A stretch of 64,000 nt of DNA, taken from Devosia indica (GTDB taxonomy: Bacteria; Pseudomonadota; Alphaproteobacteria; Rhizobiales; Devosiaceae). The stretch lies in contig NZ_PYVZ01000007.1 of assembly GCF_003056405.1 (NCBI RefSeq), positions 124,001 through 188,000 on the forward strand. Direction: 5' to 3'. Under the pieces are notes generated by a model, which had not been told where the DNA came from, made no database searches, and saw only the letters and a list, made by a program, of their open reading frames with translations. This document shows positions 8,228 to 17,601 of this stretch, in pieces; position 1 is the first letter of the stretch, and each line of letters begins with the position of its first letter. A program made the translations under genes and the position numbers.

Positions 8228-9631
8228 TCAGGTGTTGCGGAGATAGATCGGGTTGCTCAACGCCCGGCGAATGGGCTGCTCGGCAACGGCCGGATCCGCC
8301 GCAACGGCGGATTTGCCGAGACCCAGGGCTAGCAGGTCTTCGATCAGACCCTGTCGGCTCGCCTCGGCGACAATCTCCGCGCGCACAAATCCAACCGGGT
8401 TCTCCAGTGCAATATTGGTTCGCCAGTCAGGGCTGGAAATGTCCATTCGGGCAATTGGGCCCGTCGCGTCGACCAAGATCAGCGCGTCGCCCTTGGCGCC
8501 ACGAACGTCAACGTCCAAGGTGGTGATTTCGTCGGTCTCCCCGCCCATCACCACATTGCCGCACCGGATCTCCAGATGCGGTCCATTCGGGCTCTCGGTG
8601 ACATAACCATGTCCCGCCTTCATCGCGGCCAGAATGGCGTCCTCGCTCAATTCGGGCAGGAACAGCACGGTGGTCGGCCGCGCCAGCACAAGCGGTCCCT
8701 CCGGCCGCAGATCGGCTGGCTGGTGGAAGTCCGAGCCGCCAATGGCCGAGAGCCGCATGCCGCCGGCGAGGCGCTGCTGATAGCGCTCGAGAGATATCCA
8801 GTTTCGATCCAGCCAGGTGGATTGCCAGACTTCCTGGCAATCGGCGGCAGGCATTTCATAGTCCCAAGGGATCACCGGTTTGTCGTGATTGATCGAAAGC
8901 AGGCCGCCCTTCTCGTGCACCAGCCGTTCCAGCACATGCGCGTCGGACGGTTTGGTCATGCGGAAGTCGATCCATTCATCCACGCCGAACACATTGGCGT
9001 GCCCGACCGCGGTGGTGACCTCCATGCCCCGCACGAAAACCAGATCCGGCGACGAATGAGGATGGAAATAGCGGCGCTGGGTGATGGTGTTGTGGTCGGT
9101 GATGGCAAGGAAATCCAGCCCGGCCTGGCGGGCCGCCGCATGCAGGGTCTCCGGCGCCCCCTTCGCATCGGAGTGAAAGGTGTGGCAGTGCAGATCGCCC
9201 CTGTACCAGCCGGCGCCTTTTCGCATCGGGAACGTCCGGGGCGGCTGGGGCGTCAAAGGGCGCGGCGATGCATCCAGCGTCACCGTCACGTGCACTTCTG
9301 CGCCCGCCTCGGGAACCTGATACAGGCCCAATATGACAGTCCACCGGCCTGCCGGGATCGGGCCATGGACATAGCCCGGCGTCGCATCGTCCGTGGCGAT
9401 AAAATAGCTGCTGCGCGCACCGCCGCTCCAGCCGCGAAAGCCCTCTGCAGTCGGGTAGCCGGTATCGCGCGGATCGAAGGCTCCCAGATCGATGATACAA
9501 TCCGCAGACTTTGCATAGTCCAGCGTCACATCGATCCGTGTCGTGCCTTCCGGAACCTCGAACGGAACATAGAAATATGGATTGGCGGCCTGATCGGCGC
9601 GCGTGACGCGGGCGGTCACCTGCATGGGCAT
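8228..9631 (-). CDS. PHP-domain metallohydrolase, CehA/McbA family
   Basis: A 467-aa protein. Residues 1-130 resemble a beta-sandwich. The PHP metal-dependent hydrolase follows, with metal ligands in GDLHCHTFHSD (about 146-155), LAITDHNTIT (176-184) and GGSDFHQPAD (about 300). CehA-like members hydrolyse esters or phosphoesters. It is the last gene after an ABC sugar importer on the same strand (8-base gap), suggesting that it acts on an imported or periplasmic substrate. No signal peptide is visible. The second ATG, at 9625, has a better-spaced GGAA and may be the true start. Confidence 0.85.
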   Translation of the reverse strand: MPMQVTARVTRADQAANPYFYVPFEVPEGTTRIDVTLDYAKSADCIIDLGAFDPRDTGYPTAEGFRGWSGGARSSYFIATDDATPGYVHGPIPAGRWTVILGLYQVPEAGAEVHVTVTLDASPRPLTPQPPRTFPMRKGAGWYRGDLHCHTFHSDAKGAPETLHAAARQAGLDFLAITDHNTITQRRYFHPHSSPDLVFVRGMEVTTAVGHANVFGVDEWIDFRMTKPSDAHVLERLVHEKGGLLSINHDKPVIPWDYEMPAADCQEVWQSTWLDRNWISLERYQQRLAGGMRLSAIGGSDFHQPADLRPEGPLVLARPTTVLFLPELSEDAILAAMKAGHGYVTESPNGPHLEIRCGNVVMGGETDEITTLDVDVRGAKGDALILVDATGPIARMDISSPDWRTNIALENPVGFVRAEIVAEASRQGLIEDLLALGLGKSAVAADPAVAEQPIRRALSNPIYLRNT

Positions 9632-9639
9632 TTCCAGGG

Positions 9640-10485
9640 CTATTCCTTCACCCCGCCGACCGTCAGGCCGCGGATGAGGTATTTCTGCATGAAGGGGTAG
9701 AAGATCAGCAGCGGCACCAGCGCTACCACAATGGCGGCCATGGTGACATTGGGGGCGATGAAGTCGTTCGTCGAGGTCGAACTCTCGCCCTGGATCACCG
9801 ACTGCAAGGCAATCTGCAGCGTGATTTTCTGCGGGTCATTGATGAACAACAGCGGCTCGATAAACAGATTGTATTTGTGCACGATCTGGAAGGCCGCCAC
9901 GGTCACGACGCCAGGCAGGGCCAGCGGCAGGTAGAAGTCCTTGAGCAGCTTGAAATGGCCCGCGCCATCGATCCGCGCGCTCTCCACCATCGATTTGGGC
10001 ACCTGTTCGAAATAGGTCTTCATCAACAAGATCGAGAAGGCAGACACCAGCTCCGACACAATAAGGGACAGCAGCGTGTTGAGCAGCATGAATTGCTTGA
10101 ACACGACAAACAGCGGCACCAGGATCACCTGGGTGGGAATAGTCAGCGTGAGCAGGATAACACCGGCGATGATCTTGCGGCCCGGCAGGTCCTCTTGGAT
10201 CAGCACATAACCGCCGAGCGCCGAGAGCAACACATGCGCCACCGTGCCAACCACGGTGACATAGAGCGTGTTGGCAAAGGGCAGCACGAAGTTGAGCCGC
10301 CGGAACAGCGTATCGAAACCCTCGAACGAGATCGGATTGGGCCAGAGGTTGATGCCCGCCTGCAGGGAGCCGAACTTGGTCGAAAAAGCCGTGGCCACCA
10401 CTGTCCAGAGCGGGATGATCATCGTTCCTGCCAGGAACAGCAGGATCACATAGGACAGAATGCGGATTGACGGGGAACGCAGCAT
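9640..10485 (-). CDS. Carbohydrate ABC transporter permease (MalG/YtcP type)
   Basis: A 281-aa inner-membrane permease with six hydrophobic helices. The cytoplasmic EAA loop appears as ESARIDGAGHFKLLKDFYLP (about residues 186-205), with the conserved glycine that docks to the ATPase. It ends RGLTVGGVKE, typical of MalG-like permeases of the CUT1 family. It lies one base after the partner permease gene. No ATPase gene is in this operon, so the importer must borrow one; the MalK/UgpC-type ATPase at 18392-19444 is a candidate, since such ATPases can serve several CUT1 systems. Confidence 0.93.
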   Translation of the reverse strand: MLRSPSIRILSYVILLFLAGTMIIPLWTVVATAFSTKFGSLQAGINLWPNPISFEGFDTLFRRLNFVLPFANTLYVTVVGTVAHVLLSALGGYVLIQEDLPGRKIIAGVILLTLTIPTQVILVPLFVVFKQFMLLNTLLSLIVSELVSAFSILLMKTYFEQVPKSMVESARIDGAGHFKLLKDFYLPLALPGVVTVAAFQIVHKYNLFIEPLLFINDPQKITLQIALQSVIQGESSTSTNDFIAPNVTMAAIVVALVPLLIFYPFMQKYLIRGLTVGGVKE

Positions 10486-10486
10486 C

Positions 10487-11368
10487 TCAGTTCTCCCGCT
10501 CGGTCCGCGTCACGACTTGCGCAACGCCGGAAATCAGCAGGGAGACGACGAGCAGCACCACGCCGGCGGCACTGGCCAGGCCCAGGTCGAAATTGAGGAT
10601 GCCGCGCTCATAGGTGAAGATCGCCAGCGTCCTGATCTGGTCTGCAGTCCGGCCATTGAGCATCAGGAACGCAGAGTCAAAGGTGCGCAGCGAACCCAGC
10701 AGGGTGATCAGGAAGACCACCTTGATCATCGGCATCAGGTGCGGCAGCAGGATGTCGCGGATCTTCTTGTAGTCATTGGCGCCATCGATATCGGCGGCCT
10801 CGAGGATGTCCGGGCTAAGCGAAAGCAGGGCGGCCAGGTAGATGAGGGCGTGAAAACCCACATCCTTCCATACGGTCAACCCGATCACCATGGGCCGGGC
10901 CCAGAACGGGTCGGCAAAGAAATTGATCGGCGCATCGATCAGCCCGACGCCTTCGAGAACCGAATTGACCAGCCCGACTGGCGAGAGCGTATTGAGCCAG
11001 ATGCCGACAATGATCACCCAGCTCAACAGATATGGCGTGTAGATGGCGGTCTGAAAGCCGCGTTTGAGCCAATCCGGGGTGATCTGCAGCAGAGCGATGG
11101 CCGGCAGGATTGGCAGCAGTGTGCCTACAATGGTGATGCCAGCGGCGATGATCAGCGTATTCCAGATCGCCTGCCAGACCGCCGGGGTGGAGAACACCTT
11201 GGCGTAATTGTCCCAACCGATAAATCCGACAGGCCCCAGCAGCCCAGCTTTCTGGGTCGACAGGAAGATGCCCTGCGCCATCGGGTAGAATAGGAAAGCG
11301 CAGAAATAGGCCAGGATCGGCGCAATCAGCAGATACAACATCCAATGCCGGCGGATGCGGTCGAGCAT
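10487..11368 (-). CDS. Carbohydrate ABC transporter permease (LplB/MalF type)
   Basis: A 293-aa permease starting with the MLDRIRRHWMLYLLIAPILA helix usual for LplB-type CUT1 proteins, followed by five further helices. The EAA loop reads EAADIDGANDYKKIRDILLP (about 209-228). It forms the heterodimeric channel with the following MalG-type subunit. A GC-rich hairpin separates it from the upstream binding-protein gene, which would allow more binding protein than permease to be made. Substrate is unknown; LplB relatives import oligosaccharides. Confidence 0.93.
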   Translation of the reverse strand: MLDRIRRHWMLYLLIAPILAYFCAFLFYPMAQGIFLSTQKAGLLGPVGFIGWDNYAKVFSTPAVWQAIWNTLIIAAGITIVGTLLPILPAIALLQITPDWLKRGFQTAIYTPYLLSWVIIVGIWLNTLSPVGLVNSVLEGVGLIDAPINFFADPFWARPMVIGLTVWKDVGFHALIYLAALLSLSPDILEAADIDGANDYKKIRDILLPHLMPMIKVVFLITLLGSLRTFDSAFLMLNGRTADQIRTLAIFTYERGILNFDLGLASAAGVVLLVVSLLISGVAQVVTRTEREN

Positions 11369-11392
11369 GGCGAAACCTTTGACTAGGGGTGA

Positions 11393-11422
11393 GCGAGGCG
11401 CGGGCTCGGGCCCGCGCCTCGC
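11393..11422 (-). promoter_or_regulatory. Intercistronic stem-loop between binding protein and permease genes
   Basis: A perfect 13-bp stem GCGAGGCGCGGGC/GCCCGCGCCTCGC with a 4-base loop and no T-run. It lies between the solute-binding protein stop and the first permease. Such hairpins in binding-protein operons stabilise the upstream message or partly terminate transcription. A matching arrangement recurs in the ugp operon at 21231-21254. Confidence 0.8.
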
Positions 11423-11429
11423 CGGACGC

Positions 11430-12770
11430 TTATTCGTCGATCAGGCCAGCAGCCAGCAGTTCGGCGTGCATGGCGGATACGGCCTCTGCGCCGGTGACCT
11501 CGCCCAGCATGGCCTGGAAGGCATGCTTTTCAACGATGGGCTGTGCCTCGCTCCATTCGGCCGGCAGATACTCGGTCGAAGCGTGCTCCATGATGATCTC
11601 CTGAGCCTCTTCAACGCCTGGAAGGGCGGGGAAGGGGTGTTCCCAGGTGGTGGAGGTGACGCGGGGCGCACCGTGGTCCATGCCGTGGGCCTGACCCTGC
11701 TCTGTCAGCTCGTAGCTGCCGTCGGCGGCAACGGTGTAGTCCACGCCTTCAACGCCCAGCGTGCCTAGGACATAGCCTGGTTCGGAATGCCAGAATTCCA
11801 GGAACTTGATGGCATTTTCCGGATTCTCGGCATTGGCCGGCATCATCCAGAGCGATGCATTGCCGCGACGCAGGATGATATCGCCATCTGGGCCCGGAAC
11901 ACCGGCGACGCCCTTGGCCTCAAAGCTGCTGTCCGGATGGTCAGTAGCCATGATGTTGTTGAACAGGCCGACCCAGGCGTCCCAATAGGTCACCGCTGCG
12001 ACACGATCTGTCATGAACAGGTTACGGAATTCACCCGAACCATTGGTCACGAAATTGGGGTCCAGCAGGCCTTCCTCGGAGAGCATGGCGAACCAGTCAT
12101 AGACTTCAGCAGCGCCATCGGTCGCATAGGGAATGGTGCGCTTGCCGTCTTCCATGACATAGCCGGCCTTGATGCCGGCAGCCGACATGAAGCCCTGAAT
12201 GTCATAGAGCTTGGAGGTCGAAAGACCGTAGGCGCCGTCCTTGTTGTCCCGCGCCCATTTGAAAAAGGCGGTCCAGTCATCAAGCGTCACGGGCGTTTCC
12301 ATGCCCGATTCTTCCAGCCAATCCTGGCGGATGGTGGGCAGGGTGCCACCTTCGAACTTGTTCGGCACGGCCCATTTGCGACCGTCAATGTCGAACAGGG
12401 CCCATTCGCCGGCCGGAATGGCCGTTTCGTCCGACAGAACTGCGGAGGCAGAGACCATGTCGGTCATGTCGGTGATTGCGCCCTGATCGATCAGGCCGGG
12501 GAGCATGCTCGAGTCGCCGTAGATCAGGTCGTAGCGCTCACCGCTGGCCAACGAGGTGAACAGCACATTGTTGTAGTCCGAGGCCGGCTTGACCATTTCG
12601 ATGTCGAGCCCGAGATGCTCTTCGAGTTCGGCGACGAACTGTTCGTGCTCGGCGGCGTCCTTGCCACCGGTCACAGCCGTCAGGATGCGCAGATCAGCCG
12701 CGAGGGCGCTGCTGGCCATCAGGGCGGCGGCGAGAACCGTCAGATTGGCGGTCAGAAGTGTCTTCTTCAT
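11430..12770 (-). CDS. Extracellular solute-binding protein of a carbohydrate ABC importer
   Basis: A 446-aa periplasmic binding protein. A Sec signal peptide MKKTLLTANLTVLAAALMAS ends with SALA|ADL, suggesting signal peptidase I cleavage. The mature part is rich in acidic and aromatic residues, with GKDAAEHEQFVAEL and YDLIYGDSSMLPGL segments as in family 1 solute-binding proteins paired with LplB/YtcP permeases. GAGAGGAA precedes ATG 12770, making it preferable to upstream in-frame starts. It is first in an operon with two permeases and a PHP hydrolase, and divergent from a LacI-type regulator. The ligand cannot be told from sequence. Confidence 0.92.
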   Translation of the reverse strand: MKKTLLTANLTVLAAALMASSALAADLRILTAVTGGKDAAEHEQFVAELEEHLGLDIEMVKPASDYNNVLFTSLASGERYDLIYGDSSMLPGLIDQGAITDMTDMVSASAVLSDETAIPAGEWALFDIDGRKWAVPNKFEGGTLPTIRQDWLEESGMETPVTLDDWTAFFKWARDNKDGAYGLSTSKLYDIQGFMSAAGIKAGYVMEDGKRTIPYATDGAAEVYDWFAMLSEEGLLDPNFVTNGSGEFRNLFMTDRVAAVTYWDAWVGLFNNIMATDHPDSSFEAKGVAGVPGPDGDIILRRGNASLWMMPANAENPENAIKFLEFWHSEPGYVLGTLGVEGVDYTVAADGSYELTEQGQAHGMDHGAPRVTSTTWEHPFPALPGVEEAQEIIMEHASTEYLPAEWSEAQPIVEKHAFQAMLGEVTGAEAVSAMHAELLAAGLIDE

Positions 12771-13021
12771 GGGGTTCCTCTCCCGTAAAAGCGAGCCCTC
12801 GGCCCGCGGCGACCCGCCCTCCATATGCGGGTCAGATGACAGCTAAATGAAAGCGTGTGCATCTTGTTCGTCATTATGGCTTGCGCCGGTTTGTCATTTG
12901 ATCGTCGTGAAACCAGCAGAATGTCACTGATACTGACTATTTTTGGTTGTTAACCGGTGGTACAGCCGGACTGAACTAGACAGTAGTTTTGAACACGCTG
13001 TCAATCTGGAGCAAGGCGGCC

Positions 13022-14062
13022 ATGACCGAGATTCCGGCCACGCGGATGGCGCGTGCCACCGCAGAAATGGTTGCTGAACGGGCCAATGTCTCCCGGGTGG
13101 CGGTTTCGCGCGCTTTCAACCCCAATGCCTCGCTTCGTCCCGACAAGCGCGAGCTTATTCTCAGGATTGCGCGGGAACTGAACTACTTTCCCGACAGGGC
13201 AGCGCGCACCCTGGTCAGCGGCCGCTCGCATCTGATCGGGGTGATCGTGCCCGACGTCTGCAGCTATTGGGAAAGCCAGGAAATCGATACCCTGACGTCG
13301 GCCTTGCAGAATGAGGGTTTTGCCACGCTGCTGTTCAAGACTCGCACCGACTATTCCATGGACGAGCAATTGCTGGCCTACATGCGCGGTTTCAACCCGG
13401 ACTCGGTGATCGCTTTCGTCGAAAACGTGAAACCGCAGATCCTGACCCGCTTTCTTGACCGCGCGGTGCCCATCTATGTCGACTATCCCCATTCCGGCGT
13501 GGCATCTCCAGCAGAACCTGGCCCTGTCTTTGACCGGCTCAATATCCTGCAACGTGACGGCATTGAGCAGGCTATCGCGCTGTTGCAGGGCTTTGGCGCC
13601 AGTCGCATCGCCTATCTGGCGGGCAAGACCAAGTCCCGCGCCAGCGCGGCCCGGGAAACCATGCTTCGCACTATTATGAACGAGCGTGGACTGGCCCCGC
13701 CAATACAGATGGCCGGAGATTTCGGATATGAAGCGGCTTTTCAATCCACCATCGACCTGTTCAAGGTCGCCGGTGGCGCCGACGCCATTTTTGCCGCCAA
13801 TGACGTGAGCGCCTTCGGGGCGCTCGATGCTCTGCGCCATGAACTGGGCCTGCGCGTGCCCCAGGATGTCAGTGTCATTGGCTTCGACGACATCGCCCAG
13901 GCGAACTGGAAAAGTTACAATCTCACCACGGTCAAGTTCGACCTTGAAGCGCGCGTGCGGGCGCTCGTGCGACTGATCCTGCGCCGGCTCAATGAGCCCG
14001 ATTCTCCTGGCCTAGAAGAAACCCTGAGCACGCGATTGGTTGTGCGCGGCACCGTTGGTTGA
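13022..14062 (+). CDS. LacI-family transcriptional regulator
   Basis: A 346-aa repressor. The N-terminal helix-turn-helix reads VAERANVSRVAVSRAFNP (about residues 17-34), with the hinge helix in YFPDRAARTLVSGRS. The sugar-binding-protein-like effector domain follows, including IFAANDVSAFGALDAL and the closing VSVIGFDDIAQANW strand. It usually acts as a sugar-released repressor. It is divergent from the ABC operon and ten bases ahead of the GH38-like gene, so it probably controls both. ATG 13022 has GGAGCAAGG upstream and is preferred over a TTG at 12989. No clear symmetric operator was found in the intergenic region. Confidence 0.93.
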   Translation: MTEIPATRMARATAEMVAERANVSRVAVSRAFNPNASLRPDKRELILRIARELNYFPDRAARTLVSGRSHLIGVIVPDVCSYWESQEIDTLTSALQNEGFATLLFKTRTDYSMDEQLLAYMRGFNPDSVIAFVENVKPQILTRFLDRAVPIYVDYPHSGVASPAEPGPVFDRLNILQRDGIEQAIALLQGFGASRIAYLAGKTKSRASAARETMLRTIMNERGLAPPIQMAGDFGYEAAFQSTIDLFKVAGGADAIFAANDVSAFGALDALRHELGLRVPQDVSVIGFDDIAQANWKSYNLTTVKFDLEARVRALVRLILRRLNEPDSPGLEETLSTRLVVRGTVG

Positions 14063-14071
14063 GACCTTGAA

Positions 14072-16066
14072 ATGACTGAGAAACGCATTCACCTGGTCTT
14101 CAAGACTCATCTCGATATCGGGTTCACCGATCACGCGGCCAAGGTGCGCCGGCAATATCATGACCAGTTCATCCCGCAGGCGATTGCGACCGGCGAGCAT
14201 TTCTTTGCCGAGCAGCCGGGCAATCCGCAGTTCATCTGGACCACCGGGGCCTGGCTGATCTGGGATCACCTCCACTCGCAGGATGCAGCGCGGGTGAAGC
14301 GTCTCGAGCGCGCAATCGAGCGCGGATTGATCACCTGGCACGCCTTGCCGTTCACCACCCATACTGAGCTGATGTCACCTGCGCTGTTTCGCGCCGGGCT
14401 GAGCTATGCACAGGCACTCGACCAGCGTTTCGGCCGAAAGACGATTGCCGCGAAAATGACCGATGTGCCCGGACACACGCTTGGCATCGTGCCGCTATTG
14501 GCCGAGGCTGGCGTGCAATTCCTGCATTTGGGCGTGAACACCGCTAGCCCGGTCCCCGACGTGCCGCCAATGTTCCGCTGGCAAGCGCCCGGAGGCGAAG
14601 AAATTGTCGTTATGTATCAAGGGTCTTACGGTGCCACCGATTTCCCCGCGGGCGAGGATATGGGGCTCAGCTTTGCGCATACCAACGACAATATGGGTCC
14701 GCAAAGCGTCGGACAGGCCGTCGAGGCCATCCGACATCTGCAGGGCGAGCATCCCGATGCGGTAATTCTGGCCTCGACCCTGGACGCCTTCGGTGCCGAA
14801 ATCTGGGCCCGACGCGAAACATTGCCGGTCATCACCGCCGAAATTGGCGATAGCTGGGTCCATGGCACCGCCAGCGACCCGCACAAGCTGGCGCGTTTCA
14901 GGGCGCTGCAGCGGGTCTATGACGGTTTCGAAACGCTCGACGAGCAGCGTCTCGCCTTTGGTCGCGGCCTGACAATGGTGCCCGAACACACCTGGGGCAT
15001 CGACATAAAGACCTATCTTCGTGATGAGCAGGCCTGGGACCGTGCCGATTTCGAGATCGCGCGCGCGCAGGACTACCGCTTTGCCTATGCCGAGCAGTCA
15101 TGGGCCGAACAGCGCGCCTATCTCGACCAGGCGCTGGATCATCTGGCGGACGAGGATAGAGCTGCCGCAGACAAGGCCATTATGGCCTTGGAACCCGATG
15201 CGGCTGTGGCTTCGCCAGTCGAGGGCACAACGCTGGAACATGCCGGGTGGTCGGCCAGGCTGGACCCCGCCACAGGCGACATTACCAGCCTCACCAACGC
15301 AAGCGGATTGACCATCTCGGGGCAGGGCGGATCGCTGATCGGCTTCCGGCACGAAAGCTATGACAGCGCGGAGCTGCAAAAGCACCTGGACAGCTATCTG
15401 CTGCACCGTGCGGCTTGGGCCGTGCTCGATCACGACAAGCCGGGATTGAACCATGCGCGCACCGCGCGGACTGGCACCTTCACCCCAACGCTTCAGGGCG
15501 TCGCCCAGGGCAATCGCGCAGTCCTCCTCATGCCGGGTGACGCGGCGGAGAACTTGGGCGCCGCGCGCAATGTAGAAATTGCGATCAAAGGGCAGGGCGA
15601 TTGGCTCGAACTGACGCTCATCCTGCGCGATAAGCCGGCCAATCGCATGCCCGAAGCTGGCTTCCTGCATATCCGTCCGGATGCGATTTCTGCGGTCCGT
15701 CTGCAAAAGATGGGCATTTGGCACGATAGCGCCAATCAGGTGCGCCAGGCGGGCGGCCAATTGCAGGCGATCGAGGCGCTGGATCTACAGGGCCCTGGAG
15801 CCTCGATGCATATCACGCCATTGGATTGCGCCCTGGTCGGGCCTGCCGGCGTCCCCTTCATGCCCTTCCAGCCCGAACGGCCCGACTGGTCATCCGCCGC
15901 GCGCTTCAATCTCTACAACAACAAATGGGGCACCAATTTCCCCATGTGGTGGGAAGGCTCGATTGCCTTCAGATTTGTCATAAGCCTGCGCCCTTCCTGG
16001 GAGGGGGCAAGTCTGAAGCAGCCTGCCGGAGCTATGACGGCTCCTGGTCATTTCGCGCAGCGATGA
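14072..16066 (+). CDS. DUF5054 / glycoside hydrolase family 38-like protein
   Basis: A 664-aa cytosolic protein without signal peptide. The N-terminus has FKTHLDIGFTDHA (residues 10-22), the H-x-D metal-binding start of GH38 alpha-mannosidase folds, followed by TKMTDVPGHT-like and GVNTASP segments. The C-terminal half is beta-rich. I recognise it as a DUF5054-type protein related to GH38, so a metal-dependent sugar hydrolase is likely; substrate and activity are not established. It follows the LacI-type gene by ten bases in an apparent operon. Its last 35 bases overlap the convergent HAD gene. Confidence 0.8.
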   Translation: MTEKRIHLVFKTHLDIGFTDHAAKVRRQYHDQFIPQAIATGEHFFAEQPGNPQFIWTTGAWLIWDHLHSQDAARVKRLERAIERGLITWHALPFTTHTELMSPALFRAGLSYAQALDQRFGRKTIAAKMTDVPGHTLGIVPLLAEAGVQFLHLGVNTASPVPDVPPMFRWQAPGGEEIVVMYQGSYGATDFPAGEDMGLSFAHTNDNMGPQSVGQAVEAIRHLQGEHPDAVILASTLDAFGAEIWARRETLPVITAEIGDSWVHGTASDPHKLARFRALQRVYDGFETLDEQRLAFGRGLTMVPEHTWGIDIKTYLRDEQAWDRADFEIARAQDYRFAYAEQSWAEQRAYLDQALDHLADEDRAAADKAIMALEPDAAVASPVEGTTLEHAGWSARLDPATGDITSLTNASGLTISGQGGSLIGFRHESYDSAELQKHLDSYLLHRAAWAVLDHDKPGLNHARTARTGTFTPTLQGVAQGNRAVLLMPGDAAENLGAARNVEIAIKGQGDWLELTLILRDKPANRMPEAGFLHIRPDAISAVRLQKMGIWHDSANQVRQAGGQLQAIEALDLQGPGASMHITPLDCALVGPAGVPFMPFQPERPDWSSAARFNLYNNKWGTNFPMWWEGSIAFRFVISLRPSWEGASLKQPAGAMTAPGHFAQR

Positions 16067-16817
16067 TGGCGCGAGCCACTTCGACAAAACCGAACCCGGC
16101 TTCGCTGCGGGAAATCCAGCGCGGCGCGGCAGGCAGATACTCAAGAACTGGTATGATATTGGCCACGCCAAAGGACTTGGCCACCATAGCGAACATGGGC
16201 GCGTCATTGCGCGAGTCCCCCACAAAGCTCACCCTGTCTGTGATCGCCTGGCCCAAGATGCCCCATTGAGCCAGCAGGCGCTCGCTCATGGTCTGCTTGT
16301 TGTACTCGCCGATCCAGGTGTTGATGTGTACCGAGCTTATGGCGACGGTGCCGCCGATCTCCCGGATCCGCTGCGCCAGCGCTTCGACGTCCGATCGTGT
16401 CTTGCCCACGATGTCTATGGCAACATCGGCGACCCTGAGCCTCTGGTCATGGGCAAATCGGAACGCGCCCAGCAGAGGGCGCACGGCCTCGAGATGGTGC
16501 TGCTGCCGACGCGCCTGAAGCACCTCGTCCTCCCAGAACTGTATCTGTGCCGTATTGCCTTCGCTGATCATCAGGAAAGCGCCGCTCTCTCCGATCGCCG
16601 CGGCAACCGGCCAGGCCCGCACCATGTGTTCGCACCAGCCCGCCGAGCCACCAGTCACCGGGATCACTGCCACCCCCGCATTGTGTAGGTCCCACAGCGC
16701 CTGGAAGGTCTGCGGCAGCAAGCGTCCACCCGTGGTCAGCGTGTCGTCGACATCGGTGAACAGGTAGCGCACGCTGCGCAGCTCGGCCGGCTGCGGAGAG
16801 GGGCCGCGAAAACTCAC
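16032..16817 (-). CDS. HAD-superfamily (type IIB) phosphatase
   Basis: A 261-aa phosphatase. The catalytic motif is YLFTDVDDTLT (about residues 18-28, nucleophile in DVDDT). Motif II is VIPVTGGSAG, the lysine region follows, and motif IV is VSFVGDSRNDAPMF near 210. The cap layout resembles sucrose- and mannosylglycerate-type phosphatases. The GTG start overlaps the stop of the deoR gene by four bases (GTGA), indicating translational coupling at the end of the ugp operon. A role in dephosphorylating a glycerol-phosphate or sugar-phosphate product is inferred from position only. Confidence 0.85.
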   Translation of the reverse strand: MSFRGPSPQPAELRSVRYLFTDVDDTLTTGGRLLPQTFQALWDLHNAGVAVIPVTGGSAGWCEHMVRAWPVAAAIGESGAFLMISEGNTAQIQFWEDEVLQARRQQHHLEAVRPLLGAFRFAHDQRLRVADVAIDIVGKTRSDVEALAQRIREIGGTVAISSVHINTWIGEYNKQTMSERLLAQWGILGQAITDRVSFVGDSRNDAPMFAMVAKSFGVANIIPVLEYLPAAPRWISRSEAGFGFVEVARAIIAARNDQEPS

Positions 16818-17584
16818 AAATCACTCCCGCACAACTCAACCCGGATACCCGACGTCTCAAGGCTCTTTTGAACGCGATCCTGATCGGGCAGGGCGTCGGT
16901 AAAGAAATGCGAGACGGCCGAAAACGGTACCACCCGCACAGACGCATCCCGCGACCACTTGCTCATGTCTGCCACGAGATACTGCTGGCGTGCATTTTCC
17001 ACCAGCTTCATGGTCACCTGCGCTTCTGAATAGCTGTAGTCCAATATGCCCTTGCCGGCATTGAGCGCGCCCGCGCCGATCACGGCATGCGACGCATAGA
17101 ACTTGTCGAAGTAGTGCAGCACGTCAGCGCCCACGACGTCGCGGTCATTATGGCGCATGATGCCCCCGGTCATGTGCACCTCGATTTGTGGTGCGTCGCT
17201 CAGGGTCAGGGCGACATCCATATTATTGGTGACGACCCTGAGGCTCTTATGGTCACGCAGGGCCGTCGCCACGAACTGCACTGTGGTGCCAATGCCCAGA
17301 AACACGGTCGAGCCATCCGGAATGGCTTCAGCGACGCGGCGCGCAATGCGCTGCTTTGCATCGCTGTTGAGGGCCGCGCGGGCGTTGACCGAGATATTGC
17401 GGGCGCCGACGGGCACGTCCACCCCGCCATGAAAGCGCCGTGCATAGCCAAGGTCGCAGAGGGCATTGATGTCGCGCCTGATCGTCTGGGTGGTCAGTTC
17501 GTAACGCGCCGCGAGCTGCTCAATATATTGAGCGCCTTCCGCCTCTATCAGAGTCAACATATCTCGTTGTCGGTCCGAAAGCAT
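16814..17584 (-). CDS. DeoR-family regulator, probable GlpR-like repressor of ugp
   Basis: A 256-aa regulator. The N-terminal helix-turn-helix starts MLSDRQRDMLTLIEAEGAQY and includes the TTQTIRRDINALCDLGYARR recognition region with RFHGGV, the DeoR signature. The C-terminal sugar-phosphate sensor domain has VFLGIGTTVQFVA and VVTNNMDVALTL. It sits inside the ugp operon after the phosphodiesterase gene. Palindromes upstream of ugpB match the known E. coli GlpR half site ATGTTC, so glycerol-3-phosphate is the likely effector (inference). ATG 17584 has AAAGGG upstream; a longer in-frame start would run into the previous gene. Confidence 0.9.
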   Translation of the reverse strand: MLSDRQRDMLTLIEAEGAQYIEQLAARYELTTQTIRRDINALCDLGYARRFHGGVDVPVGARNISVNARAALNSDAKQRIARRVAEAIPDGSTVFLGIGTTVQFVATALRDHKSLRVVTNNMDVALTLSDAPQIEVHMTGGIMRHNDRDVVGADVLHYFDKFYASHAVIGAGALNAGKGILDYSYSEAQVTMKLVENARQQYLVADMSKWSRDASVRVVPFSAVSHFFTDALPDQDRVQKSLETSGIRVELCGSDL

Positions 17585-17601
17585 GACCGGGGCGCCCTTT
17601 G

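Noticed and set aside
8576..9700. 374-codon plus-strand open frame opposite the PHP gene
   Set aside because: Antisense to a gene with intact metal-binding motifs; the product is arginine- and histidine-rich without family resemblance.
12771..13021. LacI-type operator around GTTAACCGGTGGTAC
   Set aside because: Only the central ACCGGT is symmetric; the flanks do not pair, so it is too weak to report as a site.
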